A stretch of 64,000 nt of DNA from Myxococcales bacterium (GTDB lineage: Bacteria > Myxococcota > Myxococcia > Myxococcales > JAJYLH01), in assembly GCA_021787845.1 (NCBI GenBank), contig JAJYLH010000016.1, positions 1 through 64,000 on the forward strand. Direction: 5' to 3'. Shown one piece after another: positions 51,971 through 60,508 of the stretch (the stretch's first letter is position 1; the number at the start of each line of letters is the position of its first letter). Under the pieces are notes generated by a model, which saw only the letters and a list, made by a program, of their open reading frames with translations, did not search any database and was not told the origin of the DNA. A program made the translations under genes and the position numbers.

Positions 51971-53682
51971 GGCGAAATCTCCGAGTTGAGGTCGTAGCCG
52001 GTGGCGGTGCGCACGGTGCCCGCGGCGAGGTCGACGAAGCTGATGCGGCCCGCCGGATGTTTCTGCGTGACCCAGACGGCAGTGCCGCCGTTGCCTGGAA
52101 GCGCTCCCGCATACTGTGGGGCCGAGGCGAGGTCGAGAGGCGTCGCGACCAGCGTCGACAGATCGATCGCCTCCACCTGGTAGACGTGTTGGGAGTCGTC
52201 GCTCAAGGTGACCGCGGCGTGTTGGCCGTCGGCGGCGAAGACGAACTGCTGGGGGGGAACGCTGCCGGTCAGGTCGGTCTGGGCGATGCCGCGATCCAAA
52301 TCGACTACGCTGAAGCCCTGCTGCGGGTCCGCCCACCGCTGGTAGGGATCGGCGGCAGTCGAATTGGGCTGGGGCTTGTGGAGAACGACGAGGCTGTGGC
52401 TGTCAGGGCCGATGCCGAGCGTGTCGACGAGCTTCTCGAGCCGCGAGAAGACGGTGATGTCGCCGGTGGCGAGGTTCAGGGTGGCGAAGCTCTTGGTGTC
52501 GCGGGCGTTGGTGAAGAGGGCGGCGACGGTGCCGTCGGGCGAGAGCACCGACTGGCCGGCGGCGGCGACGCAGGGCGGCGTCTCGTTGGACGGGCAGTTC
52601 TCGGCTGGGAGCTCGATGGTGGCGGTCTTGACGAGCGACGAATCGGTCAGCGCGCCGGGGAGCGGGAACCAGACCACCTGCGAGGTGCTGCGGATCACCG
52701 CCACCGCGGTGGACCCATCGGCCGCCAGGTCGAGGTCGGTCGCCGGGGCGGGGAGCGAGAGGGTGGTGAACGACCGGCTCTGGACGTCGAAGACAGCGAG
52801 AGCGCTGGTGGCGAGCGAGCGGAGGAGGACGGTCTGGCCGTCGGGTGGGGCGACCGCCGCGCGGGTGGACAGGTCGGTGTAGCCGTCGGGAATCGCCACC
52901 CGGTCGGGCACCGGGACCGAGGCTGGGTCGGCCAAGGGCATCACCGCCACCTCGTCCTGGCCGACGAGGACCGCGTCCGTCGCGACGCCGCCGGAGACGC
53001 GGAAATAGACGTCGGTGAGCTGGCGGCCGGCTGCGCGTTCGATGACGGGCGCTGGGGTGCCCGCCTGGAGCGCCTGGACGTCGACGAAGCCGACGATGCC
53101 CTCGGCGCCGGCGTCCGGGTGCGCGCCATCGGGCGTCCACAGCACCGCCCACTTGCCGTCGGGCGAGAGCGCCACCGCCGGGTAGTGCCGTGGCGTCGAT
53201 TGGGAGCGCAGGGTGGTCTTCCCGGCCTCGACCTGGATGAAGCTCACCGCCGCGCCGGTGTGGGAGACGATGACCGCGGCGTCCTGGTGCGGCACCACGG
53301 CGAGGGCGAGCGGCTCGGTCGGGAGGACCACGGAAGTGATGGCGAGGTTCGTCGGATTGATGATCGCTACCGTGCTCGCGTCGGGCGAGAGGACGAAGAC
53401 GAAGTGGTCGGAGGTCTGCGGCTGGAGAAACGTGTTGTTGCTCTCCTGCTCGGGTGGCAGGCCCTGGCTGTCGACGCACTGGTTGTTCTGGCAGACGAGG
53501 CCGGTCGGGCAGTCGCTGTCCTGCATGCAGCCGCTGTACCCGGCGGGGCCGCCGGTGGAGTATCCGCCGTCGCTCGAGGCCGCCTTGTCCAACGCCGAGG
53601 GCGAAGAACCGCCGCAGGCGAGCGCGAGCGTCAGGACGGGTAGCAGAAGCCGTGCAGCGTGGCGTGAAGACGGATGGCGCAT
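51967..53682 (-). CDS. Propeller-like lipoprotein (first of coupled operon)
   Basis: A 571-residue lipoprotein. Signal with lipobox LALAC near residue 23. A Cys-rich EGF-like knot follows (CMQDSDCPTGLVCQNNQCVD, typical of myxobacterial surface proteins). The remainder is beta-propeller-like with blades such as VLSPDASTVAIINPTN, LSPDGKWAVLWTPD and FAADGQHAAVTLSD. It is paralogous in style to the next gene, which suggests duplication. ATG 53682 follows GGAGGAAACG, the strongest ribosome binding site of the operon, so translation of the three genes probably enters here. Confidence 0.78.
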   Translation of the reverse strand: MRHPSSRHAARLLLPVLTLALACGGSSPSALDKAASSDGGYSTGGPAGYSGCMQDSDCPTGLVCQNNQCVDSQGLPPEQESNNTFLQPQTSDHFVFVLSPDASTVAIINPTNLAITSVVLPTEPLALAVVPHQDAAVIVSHTGAAVSFIQVEAGKTTLRSQSTPRHYPAVALSPDGKWAVLWTPDGAHPDAGAEGIVGFVDVQALQAGTPAPVIERAAGRQLTDVYFRVSGGVATDAVLVGQDEVAVMPLADPASVPVPDRVAIPDGYTDLSTRAAVAPPDGQTVLLRSLATSALAVFDVQSRSFTTLSLPAPATDLDLAADGSTAVAVIRSTSQVVWFPLPGALTDSSLVKTATIELPAENCPSNETPPCVAAAGQSVLSPDGTVAALFTNARDTKSFATLNLATGDITVFSRLEKLVDTLGIGPDSHSLVVLHKPQPNSTAADPYQRWADPQQGFSVVDLDRGIAQTDLTGSVPPQQFVFAADGQHAAVTLSDDSQHVYQVEAIDLSTLVATPLDLASAPQYAGALPGNGGTAVWVTQKHPAGRISFVDLAAGTVRTATGYDLNSEISP

Positions 53683-53905
53683 CGTTTCCTCCGAGGTGAC
53701 GGGAGGTGTGATAGCAAATCCCGCGCCAGGCGTGAGCGCCATCACTCGCGGCTCTTTCCCCGGATTCATCGAGCCGCTGGCGGGCCCGAACGGGCCGCAG
53801 TGTGACACCGGTGTCGCGCTGGCCGCTGCCGGTCGTTGTCAGGCACGATGCGGAGTCGTTCCCCGCCTGGGGACCGATTCCCGCGACGGGCGAGCACCCG
53901 AGGCG

Positions 53906-54265
53906 ACACAGACGCTCCTCTGGTCGGCCGTCTTTTTCTTCGCCTCGAGCGCGGCCAGCTCCGCCTACCTGACGGTGAGCGAGCTGTTCCCGGTCGACCT
54001 GCGGGGGATGGCGATTGCGCTCTTCTACGCGGTCGGCACCGCGGTCGGCGGGTCCTTCGCGCCGGCGTTGTTCGCCCACCTCATCGGGAGCGGCAAGCGC
54101 AGCGAGGTCTTTGCCGGCTATCTGGTCGGCGCAGCGCTGATGGCGGCCGCCGCGCTCGTCGCCGCGCTGCTCGCGGTGCCGGCCGAACGCCGGATGCTGG
54201 AGGAGATCTCCGGCGACGACCCGGCGCTGTCGCTCGCTGCGGAATCGATCGAGCACGAGGCCTGA
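53906..54265 (+). pseudogene. C-terminal remnant of an MFS transporter
   Basis: About 120 codons reading as the last membrane helices of a major facilitator superfamily (sugar-porter type) protein: SAYLTVSELFPVDLRGMAIA, then AVGTAVGGSFAPALFAHLIG, GYLVGAALMAAAALVAALLA and a polar tail ending SIEHEA. About 300 residues are missing at the 5' side, and no start codon or upstream similarity is seen, so it is a truncated fragment. Its last 54 bp occur again at 55726-55779. Confidence 0.75.
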
Positions 54266-54267
54266 CG
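54214..54267 (+). repeat. 54-bp direct repeat, left copy (MFS tail)
   Basis: The end of the MFS remnant, from CGACGACCCGGCGCTGTCGC to the stop and CCTGACG. It matches 55726-55779 with one mismatch in 54 bp. The copies are 1512 bp apart and bracket the 54443 gene and the minisatellite. Confidence 0.85.
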
Positions 54268-54340
54268 CCCGCCGATCCCGGCTCCGGCATCGACGCCTGG
54301 CCACAGAGCGAAGCGACGTGCCGGCCGGCCGGCCGCGGAC

Positions 54341-54370
54341 TTGACATGGTCCGGGGCCTGGCTGTACGCT
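54341..54370 (+). promoter_or_regulatory. Sigma-70-type promoter of the 54443 gene
   Basis: TTGACA (54341-54346, a perfect -35 box) and TACGCT (54365-54370) with an 18-bp spacer, 73 bp before the ATG at 54443. It is the most convincing promoter in this part of the window. Confidence 0.6.
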
Positions 54371-54442
54371 CGCGCATGCCGTCCCGCCACGGCTCGACCT
54401 GACCCGTGGCCGCGATGATCGCGACCCGAGGAGGTGCAAAGG

Positions 54443-54958
54443 ATGGTCATCCAACCCAACCTTGTGGCCAGCGAATTCGCGGCGGACATGAAGACGATCG
54501 TCACGTCGCTGGTCACCATCAAGAACCTGTTCGAGAAGCACGCCAACCGCTTGACCGAGATCCAGCGCAAGCGGATGCCGAAGCCCCGGGACGGGTTGAT
54601 CAACGTCGCGCCCGCTTTCATGCGGGCGGTCGAGGCTCACCCGGAGGTCGCCAAGGCTGCCCAGGTCGACGCGCTGCGCGTGAATCTGGTCCTGAATGCT
54701 CTGGATGCGCTCAATCCGGCCGTCCAGACCATCAACCAGTTGGTCACGCTCTTCGCCGACACCAAGCTGACCTGGCGCGGCTGGCTCGAAAACCAGCTCC
54801 TCCTGCTCTACGGCATCGCCAAGGTGGTCGCCGCCAGCGACCCCTCGTTGCAGGAAGTGGTGAACGAGATCGCGCCGACCTTCCCGGGACACCACGGAGC
54901 CACCGCGCCGAACAATCCGGCGCCTCCGGCTCCACCCAGCACGGAGAGCACGAAGTAG
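54443..54958 (+). CDS. Hypothetical protein, monocistronic
   Basis: A 171-residue, mainly helical, soluble protein with no family I recognise (MKTIVTSLVTIKNLFEKHAN, DALRVNLVLNALDALNPAVQ, WLENQLLLLYGIAKVVAA). It ends in a Pro/Ala-rich tail. There is no signal peptide. It has a full set of signals of its own: promoter at 54341, AGGAGG eight bases before ATG 54443, and a strong terminator at 54986. It lies inside a segment bracketed by direct repeats, and may be a recent insertion. Confidence 0.72.
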   Translation: MVIQPNLVASEFAADMKTIVTSLVTIKNLFEKHANRLTEIQRKRMPKPRDGLINVAPAFMRAVEAHPEVAKAAQVDALRVNLVLNALDALNPAVQTINQLVTLFADTKLTWRGWLENQLLLLYGIAKVVAASDPSLQEVVNEIAPTFPGHHGATAPNNPAPPAPPSTESTK

Positions 54959-54985
54959 AACCCTGAGCCTTGGCGGGCGGCGGGC

Positions 54986-55017
54986 GGGAGGCGATGGTCG
55001 CCTCCCGTTTGATTCTT
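54986..55017 (+). terminator. Rho-independent terminator
   Basis: GGGAGGCGA (54986-54994), loop TGG, TCGCCTCCC (54998-55006) give a perfect 9-bp stem followed by GTTTGATTCTT. It lies 28 bp after the stop of the 54443 gene. Confidence 0.8.
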
Positions 55018-55166
55018 GGGGGGCTGGTAACGAAGGCATCCTGGAGATGGGGGGAGCCATGAGGCACTCGCCAAGACTCATGGATGTCCGCCCAGCAGGC
55101 TCGCGTACACGGCCAATCACGGGGTGAGTCTCCGCCCGAGACTGCACTCGTTGTCGGCCCATGCCG

Positions 55167-55510
55167 GCCTCCGCCGAGGCCTGGGGGGTATCCGAGCTTG
55201 TGGTCCGAGGACAACATGGTTGTGGTCCGATGCCTCCGCCGAGGCATGGGGGGTATCCGAGCTTGTGGTCCGAGGACGACATGGTTGTGGTCCGAGGCCT
55301 CCGCCGAGGCATGGGGGGTATCCGAGCTTGTGGTCCGAGGACAACATGGTTGTGGTCCGAGGCCTCCGCCGAGGCATGGGGGGTATCCGAGCTTGTGGTC
55401 CGAGGACGACATGGTTGTGGTCCGAGGCCTCCGCCGAGGCATGGGGGGTATCCGAGCTTGTGGTCCGAGGACAACATGGTTGTGGTCCGAGGCCTCCGCC
55501 GAGGCATGGG
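55167..55510. repeat. 65-bp minisatellite, about 5.3 copies
   Basis: Five full tandem units start at 55167, 55232, 55297, 55362 and 55427, with a partial sixth at 55492-55510. Each unit starts GCCTCCGCCGAGGC (5-bp hairpin stem) and includes GGGGGGTATCCGAGCTTGTG and a second palindrome ACAACATGGTTGT or its variant. Units alternate GACAACATGG, GACGACATGG in strict order 1-5, as if amplified as 130-bp dimers. 65 is not a multiple of 3, so the array is open in all frames but is unlikely to encode protein. Confidence 0.92.
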
Positions 55511-55725
55511 ATGGCTCCATCGGGGAGCTACTTGGCGTCCGCGCCGGCTGCCACCTGCCCTGGGTTCCCTCCAGCCGGCAAAGAACGCCGACATCCACCC
55601 GCGGTTCACGGGGCGACGCCGCCCGGGGCCCGAGCGCCTGCCGCGCCCGTGGTTCCTCAGGCGGGTCTCACCGGCCGTCACCGCTTCCGGCTGGCTCGCG
55701 GCGGCACCCGCACGCGGCGCACGTT

Positions 55726-55779
55726 CGACGACCCGGCGCTGTCGCTCGCTGCGGAATCGATCGAGCACGAGCCCTGACG
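55726..55779 (+). repeat. 54-bp direct repeat, right copy
   Basis: Matches the end of the MFS remnant at 54214-54267 with one mismatch, including the stop codon. The sequence upstream of it (about 55590-55725) does not resemble the rest of the MFS gene. No gene function remains here. It lies 135 bp before the methyltransferase. Confidence 0.85.
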
Positions 55780-55914
55780 GCGCGGACGCTTTCGCCGTTC
55801 TCGGGGTGGCGTTCCCCGCCCGACGTGATAGGGTGGCCTCGCTTCCGCGTGACGCCGGGAGCATCACTCCGATCGGGATGCGCGACAGGCCCGGTCGCTT
55901 TGCCAGGAGGTGAG

Positions 55915-56712
55915 ATGAAACATACGGCCGCTTGCTCCGACTTCCTCCAAGACCAGTGGGCGGAACGGTGTCGCCTTCCCCGGCTCGACGCCGACCTCCC
56001 GCAAGACGCCGAATGGTGCGAAATCCTCGAAGACGGCCGCTGGCGCCGGCTGCGCTTCCATGACTACGGCGACATCTACGACCGCCCCGGGCTCTACGAG
56101 CACCTGTTCTACGGCCTACTCGGCTGCGACTCGCCCCGCCGCGTCGTCGACCTGCTGCGGATGGTCCGCCACGATGGCGGGATGCCCCGCGCGTTCAGCG
56201 CCCTCGACCTCGGCGCCGGCAACGGCCTGGTTGGCGAGGAGCTGCGCGAAGCGGGCGCGGAATCGATCGTCGGCATTGACATCCTCCCGGAAGCAAAGCG
56301 GGCCGCCCAACGCGACCGGCCCGGCCTCTACCGGAACTACCTGGTCGCCGACCTGACCCGGCCGGCCGACGACGTGATCGAGGAGCTCTCTCGAGCGCGC
56401 CCCGAGGTGTTGACGTGCGTCGCCGCGCTCGGGTTCGGGGACATCCCGCCGCTCGCCTACTTCAACGCGGTCCGGTTCGTCCCGGTCGGCGGCCTGCTCG
56501 CGTTCAACATCAAGGAAGAGTTCCTCGACGAGCGCTACACGCACGGCTTCAGCGAGCTCGTCCGCCGGATGGTGCGGGACAAGGTCGTTCGCCTCGAAGC
56601 CCAGGTGCGCTACCGCCACCGGCAAAGCGTCCATGGCGAGGCGCTGTATTACACCGCCGTCGTCGCGACCAAGCTCGCCGAGATTCCACGGGCGATGCTC
56701 GTCCGGCCGTGA
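55915..56712 (+). CDS. Class I SAM-dependent methyltransferase
   Basis: A 265-residue protein. Motif I is ALDLGAGNGLVGEEL, followed by SIVGIDILPEAKRAA, then LTCVAALGFGDIPPLAYFNA in place of the usual motif IV, and C-terminal beta strands. Residues 1-90 form a long N-terminal region (including RFHDYGDIYDRPGLYEHLFY) common in small-molecule or SAM-dependent class I enzymes. AGGAGG lies seven bases before ATG 55915. The frame is open far upstream through the minisatellite but without coding character. Substrate unknown. Its stop is followed by the repeat hub. Confidence 0.85.
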   Translation: MKHTAACSDFLQDQWAERCRLPRLDADLPQDAEWCEILEDGRWRRLRFHDYGDIYDRPGLYEHLFYGLLGCDSPRRVVDLLRMVRHDGGMPRAFSALDLGAGNGLVGEELREAGAESIVGIDILPEAKRAAQRDRPGLYRNYLVADLTRPADDVIEELSRARPEVLTCVAALGFGDIPPLAYFNAVRFVPVGGLLAFNIKEEFLDERYTHGFSELVRRMVRDKVVRLEAQVRYRHRQSVHGEALYYTAVVATKLAEIPRAMLVRP

Positions 56713-56728
56713 TTCGATTGAAGGACTG

Positions 56729-56842
56729 TCCGGTCGACACACTTGCCGGACGTTGGAGCCGGGAACGTCAGCGCCCGAGTTGGCTCGGGACGCCGCATCC
56801 GACCGGACACTGATGTGTCCGGCTCCAAGTGTGTCGACCGGA
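56729..56842. repeat. Dispersed two-hairpin element, copy 2, with 16-bp terminal inverted repeats
   Basis: Outer ends TCCGGTCGACACACTT (56729-56744) and AAGTGTGTCGACCGGA (56827-56842) are perfect 16-bp inverted repeats. The core 56753-56828 matches copy 1 at 480-555 in length and mostly in sequence. A 19-bp direct repeat, GATTGAAGGACTGTCCGGT, occurs at 56716-56734 and 56851-56869, bracketing the element. This is MITE-like; the first copy has lost its left outer repeat. Confidence 0.8.
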
Positions 56843-56951
56843 TAGGCATGGATTGAAGGACTGTCCGGTTCGCTCAGGTGGTTGGTGATTCGGCCTCACT
56901 CCTCGCTGCCGCGCGCCCTTCTATGAGGTGCCCACGCGCACGCAGTTCGAA

Positions 56952-57053
56952 CCATGCCCATCCGGTTGACGCACCCGCCCACGCCGATCCGAAGGTGCCC
57001 CCCGGGAGCTTCGCTGATCATGAATGATCCATGCCTATCCGGTTGACACACCT
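56952..57053. repeat. Two further copies of the 25-bp end motif
   Basis: The motif CCATGCC(C/T)ATCCGGTTGAC(G/A)CAC occurs at 56952-56976 and 57029-57053 in the reverse direction relative to 554-578 and 56827-56851. With the copy at 57451-57475 there are five in the window, four of them within 650 bp. Confidence 0.75.
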
Positions 57054-57063
57054 CAGCCCCAGT

Positions 57064-57146
57064 CGCTCATCCCGAGGGGAGCGAGCGTTCTTTGCGCGCG
57101 GACGACCGCTCATCCTGAGGGGAGCGAGCGTTCTTTGCGAGCGGAC
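57064..57146. repeat. 44-bp direct repeat (TCATCCYGAG family)
   Basis: CGCTCATCCCGAGGGGAGCG followed by AGCGTTCTTTGCGCGCGGA at 57064-57102, and again with two differences from 57108. A 12-bp perfect inverted repeat, CGGACTCGAAGG (57143-57154) and CCTTCGAGTCCG (57183-57194), follows. Related words occur at 33163-33233. Confidence 0.75.
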
Positions 57147-57273
57147 TCGAAGGATGGACGACTGACCTGGGCACGGCGCTCGCCCTTCGAGTCCGGCCGG
57201 CCAAGAGCGCCGGCTTCCCCTTAGCGCGGGCCGACGCCCGCAACCCAAGCTCGACCTTGGAGACGATCGGAAT

Positions 57274-57366
57274 CGTGGCACGGGCGTCCTCGCCCGTGAA
57301 AGCCCAGTCGAACCCGCTGGCATGGCAGGTCCCCAAGCGCTCACGGGCGGGGACGCCCGTGCCACG
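57274..57366. repeat. Dispersed inverted-repeat element (ACGGGCGTCC family), copy 2
   Basis: A 93-bp element whose ends pair over about 25 bp with one mismatch (starting CGTGGCACGGGCGTCC, ending GGACGCCCGTGCCACG). It matches the element at 3881-3975 in ends and partly inside. It is the best-preserved palindrome in the hub. Confidence 0.75.
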
Positions 57367-57450
57367 AAGTCGTGCTACGTGGCGCCGAGAATCTGCGCGC
57401 CGCGCGAGCCTTTCGAGGCTTAGTAGATCAGGGTGAGCGGTGGAACGAGC

Positions 57451-57475
57451 AAGTGTGTCAACCGGATCGGCAAGG
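57451..57475 (+). repeat. 25-bp end motif, fifth copy
   Basis: AAGTGTGTCAACCGGATCGG plus CAAGG. With the inverted copy at 57029-57053 it bounds a 447-bp segment that contains the 57064 and 57274 repeats. The pair looks like the ends of a larger nested element. The rest of 56713-57525 holds no recognised gene. Confidence 0.65.
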
Positions 57476-57525
57476 AATGATCGTCGAAGCTCCCGGTTCG
57501 TGACTCTGACCTACGCGGATGCCGC

Positions 57526-59670
57526 CTAGTTGGTCGCTGCTGGCGCTCCGGCGGTCGCCTGTGCCGTCTTCTCCGCCAGCGCCTCCTTGCGTGAGAGGCG
57601 AATCTTTCCGGTGCGGTCGATCGACAGCACCTTCACCAGCACCTCTTCGCCTTCGTGGACGACGTCGGTGACCTGCTTGACCCGCTTCTCGGACAGTTCG
57701 CTCACGTGCAACAGGCCGTCGGTCCCCGGCAGGATCTCCACGAACGCCCCGAAGTCGGTCACCTTGCGCACGGTGCCGAGGTAGATCTTCCCGACCTCCG
57801 GCTCCTGGGTCAGCGCCTTGATCATCGAGATGGCGTTGTCGACCTGCTCCTGGTTGGCGGAGGCGATGTTGACGACGCCGTCGTCGGTGATGTCGATCTT
57901 GGTGTTGGTCCGCGCCACGATGTCCTTGATCACCTTGCCGCCCGGCCCGATGACGTCGCGAATCTTGTTCTGCGAGATCCGGATGCTGGTGATGCGCGGC
58001 GCGTAGGGGCTGATTTCCGCGCGCGGCTCGGCGATGGCCTCCGCCATCTTGCCCAGGATGTGCAGCCGGCCTTCCTTCGCCTGCTCCAGCGCCCGTTCCA
58101 GGATTTCCTTAGTCACCCCGGTGATCTTGATGTCCATCTGCAGCGCGGTGACGCCGTCCCTGGTGCCGCAGACCTTGAAGTCCATGTCGCCCAAGTGGTC
58201 TTCGTCGCCGAGGATGTCCGTCAGAATCGCGACGTCCTCGCCTTCCTTGATGAGGCCCATCGCGATGCCGGCGACCGGCGCCTTGATCTTCACTCCCGCG
58301 TCCATCAGCGAGAGGCAACCGCCGCAGACCGTCGCCATCGACGAGGAGCCGTTCGACTCCAGGATTTCGCTGACGATGCGGACCGTGTACTGGAAGTCCG
58401 TCTCCGGCGGCATCACCTGGCGGAGCGCGCGCTCGGCGAGAGCGCCGTGGCCGACCTCGCGGCGGCCGGTGGCAATCCGCTTGGTCTCGCCGACCGAGTA
58501 GGGCGGGAAGTTGTAGTGGAGCATGAACTTCTTGAAGTTCTGGCCGTAGAGCGACTCGACCCGCTGCTCGTCCTCGCTCGTGCCGAGGGTCGTGGTGACC
58601 AGCGCCTGCGTCTCGCCCCGGGTGAACAGCGCCGACCCGTGCGGGCGCGGCAGGACCCCGACCTCGCAAGCGATGTCCCGCACCACCGTGTGCGGCCGCC
58701 CGGCGATGCGCACCTTCTCGTGGACGATCATCTCCCGCATCGCCACGTATTTGAGCTCCTCGTACGCCGCCTTGACGTCCTTCTCCTTGCCCTCGAACGC
58801 CGGGTCGGCGACCACCGCCTCGATGAGCTCCTTGCCGAGCGCCTTGAGGGTCCGATAGCGCTCCTGCTTGTCGGCGACGTCGAAGGCCGCCCGCACCTTG
58901 CCGCGGCCGAGCTCGAACACCTTCGCCTTCACGCCCGCGTCGGGCACGAAGGGCTGGAACGCTCTCGGCTCTTTCTTCCCGCCGAGCTTCTCCACCAGCT
59001 CCTTCTGCGCGGCGATGACCTTCTTCGCTTCCGCGTGGCCGAAGAGCAGCGCCTCGACGATGGCGCTCTCGGGGAGCTCTTGCGCTCCGCCTTCCACCAT
59101 CGCGATCGCCTCTTCCGAGGCGCCGATGACGAGGTCGAGGTCGCTCTTCGCGCGCTGTGCGGCGGTCGGGTTCGCGACGAGCTCGCCGTCGACGCGCCCG
59201 ATGCGGACGCCGGCGACCATCCCGTGGAAGGGGATGTCGCTCGTCGCGAGCGCAGCCGAGGCGGCGGTCAGCGCCAGCACGTCCGGCTCGTTCTCGCCGT
59301 CCATCGACAGCACCGTCGCGATGATCTGGATTTCGTTCAGGAAGCCCTCGGGAAAGAGCGGCCGCAAGCTGCGGTCGATGATGCGGGCGCTCAAGGTCTC
59401 CTTCTCGGTCGGCCGCCCCTCGCGGCGGAAGAACGAGCCGGGGATGCTCCCGGCGGCGTACAGCTTCTCCTGGTACTCGACCGTCAGCGGGAAGAAGTCG
59501 AGCCCCTCCCGCTTCTCCTTCGCCGCGACCACCGTCACCAGCACCACCGTGTCCCCGTACCGGACGACAGCGCTCCCGTCGGCCTGCTTGGCGATCTTGC
59601 CGCTCTCGATGGTCAGGGTCTTCCCGCCGAGCTCGACGCTCGCGGACTTCGCTTCCAGCTTCAGTGCCAT
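57526..59670 (-). CDS. pnp: Polyribonucleotide nucleotidyltransferase (PNPase)
   Basis: 3'-5' phosphorolytic exoribonuclease in RNA turnover and quality control, often in the degradosome. The 714-residue length is standard. Two RNase PH cores (first with [20 protein letters not shown], second with [17 protein letters not shown] near residue 500) flank a helical domain; the KH domain has [14 protein letters not shown] and the S1 domain has [20 protein letters not shown]. Its start follows GGGAAGGAAAT and a hairpin about 20-30 bp upstream. It lies 310 bp after rpsO in the conserved rpsO-pnp order. Confidence 0.97.
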   Translation of the reverse strand: MALKLEAKSASVELGGKTLTIESGKIAKQADGSAVVRYGDTVVLVTVVAAKEKREGLDFFPLTVEYQEKLYAAGSIPGSFFRREGRPTEKETLSARIIDRSLRPLFPEGFLNEIQIIATVLSMDGENEPDVLALTAASAALATSDIPFHGMVAGVRIGRVDGELVANPTAAQRAKSDLDLVIGASEEAIAMVEGGAQELPESAIVEALLFGHAEAKKVIAAQKELVEKLGGKKEPRAFQPFVPDAGVKAKVFELGRGKVRAAFDVADKQERYRTLKALGKELIEAVVADPAFEGKEKDVKAAYEELKYVAMREMIVHEKVRIAGRPHTVVRDIACEVGVLPRPHGSALFTRGETQALVTTTLGTSEDEQRVESLYGQNFKKFMLHYNFPPYSVGETKRIATGRREVGHGALAERALRQVMPPETDFQYTVRIVSEILESNGSSSMATVCGGCLSLMDAGVKIKAPVAGIAMGLIKEGEDVAILTDILGDEDHLGDMDFKVCGTRDGVTALQMDIKITGVTKEILERALEQAKEGRLHILGKMAEAIAEPRAEISPYAPRITSIRISQNKIRDVIGPGGKVIKDIVARTNTKIDITDDGVVNIASANQEQVDNAISMIKALTQEPEVGKIYLGTVRKVTDFGAFVEILPGTDGLLHVSELSEKRVKQVTDVVHEGEEVLVKVLSIDRTGKIRLSRKEALAEKTAQATAGAPAATN

Positions 59671-59980
59671 GTGCGGATTTCCTTCCCGCCGGCGCGCTCA
59701 TGGCGCCGGCCGGCCCCGCTGTTCGGGACCAGAGATGATGGCGGAGCCTCTCGAAGAGACCCGCCGGTCGGCTCGGGAAGAGGTGGCTTCAGTTCCTGAT
59801 CGCAACGGCGACGCACGACGCTTCGCCGCTCCGATGAGGGACCGACACCGCCCACTTTCCGGGCGTTCCGGCCGCCGGCTTTGAGCTCCCTTCGCGGCGG
59901 CTCATTCCGCCACCTCGGGAGCGCTTTCCCAAGGCTCGAGAGGGCCGCGCCGGCGCGCGACCCCCTGGTCCTCTCGTTCC
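59671..59980. other. rpsO-pnp intergenic region
   Basis: A 310-bp gap on the minus strand. In the leader just before pnp, CCGGCGC and GCGCCGG can pair about 15-20 bases before the ribosome binding site. In other bacteria an RNase III-cut stem here controls pnp; no full stem of that kind could be confirmed by eye. Confidence 0.4.
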
Positions 59981-60253
59981 CTACTTGCGCAGGCCGAGCT
60001 GATCGATCAGGTGCCGGTAGCGCACCTGGTCGTTGTTCTTCAGGTACTCGAGGAGCCGCCGCCGCTGGCCCACGAGCATCAACAGCCCGCGCCGCGAGTG
60101 GTGGTCCTTCTTGTGGGTCTTGAAGTGCTCCTGGAGGTAGTCGATGCGCTTGGTCAAGAGCGCGACCTGCACCTCCGGCGACCCGGTGTCGCCGTCGTGC
60201 CGCTTGAACTTCTCGATGATCCCTTGCTTCTGCTGATCGTAGTGAACCGGCAT
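59981..60253 (-). CDS. rpsO: Ribosomal protein S15
   Basis: Small-subunit primary rRNA-binding protein that nucleates assembly of the central domain. The 90-residue length is standard. Conserved segments are [36 protein letters not shown], and QRRRLLEYL with [12 protein letters not shown] at the end. It is followed by pnp. A good promoter lies at 60361-60389 on the same strand, giving an untranslated leader of about 100 bases in which S15 autoregulation could act. Confidence 0.98.
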   Translation of the reverse strand: MPVHYDQQKQGIIEKFKRHDGDTGSPEVQVALLTKRIDYLQEHFKTHKKDHHSRRGLLMLVGQRRRLLEYLKNNDQVRYRHLIDQLGLRK

Positions 60254-60360
60254 CGTCTGTCCGACCGACCTCGCCGCTGGACGGCTCTTGCTTGCGAAAG
60301 ACCGCCCTGGCGCACGGGCCAGAACTCGCGCCCGCGAATTCGGGCGACGAGAGAAACGCG

Positions 60361-60389
60361 CTCATACCGGCCAGCGCCAGCAAAGTCAA
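60361..60389 (-). promoter_or_regulatory. rpsO: Sigma-70-type promoter of rpsO
   Basis: On the minus strand, TTGACT (60389-60384), a 17-bp spacer, and TATGAG (60366-60361). Box quality and spacing are good, and it is about 108 bp before the rpsO ATG. Confidence 0.6.
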
Positions 60390-60508
60390 GCCGCGCGCAA
60401 AGGACGGGACCTGGCCGTCGCGGCACCTCCGCGGACGTGCCGATCGACCCTACCCGGCCGGACCCTTCGCGTCCCCGGCTCCGACGAGCACAGGTGGCTG
60501 CGGCTACG

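Noticed and set aside
55167-55510. CRISPR array
   Set aside because: The array is pure tandem repeat with no unique spacers and no cas genes nearby.
55117-55598. Minus-strand repeat protein with PRRRPRTTTM units encoded by the minisatellite
   Set aside because: All frames are open because the unit lacks stops; no initiation signal or family supports translation.
55084-56712. Reading the methyltransferase frame through the minisatellite as one large protein
   Set aside because: The unit length is not a multiple of three, the upstream part has no protein character, and a strong ribosome binding site sits at the internal ATG 55915.
54959-57525. Integrative element or prophage with attachment sites
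   Set aside because: No integrase, transposase or tRNA gene is present; the direct repeats are better explained by duplication of the MFS tail.
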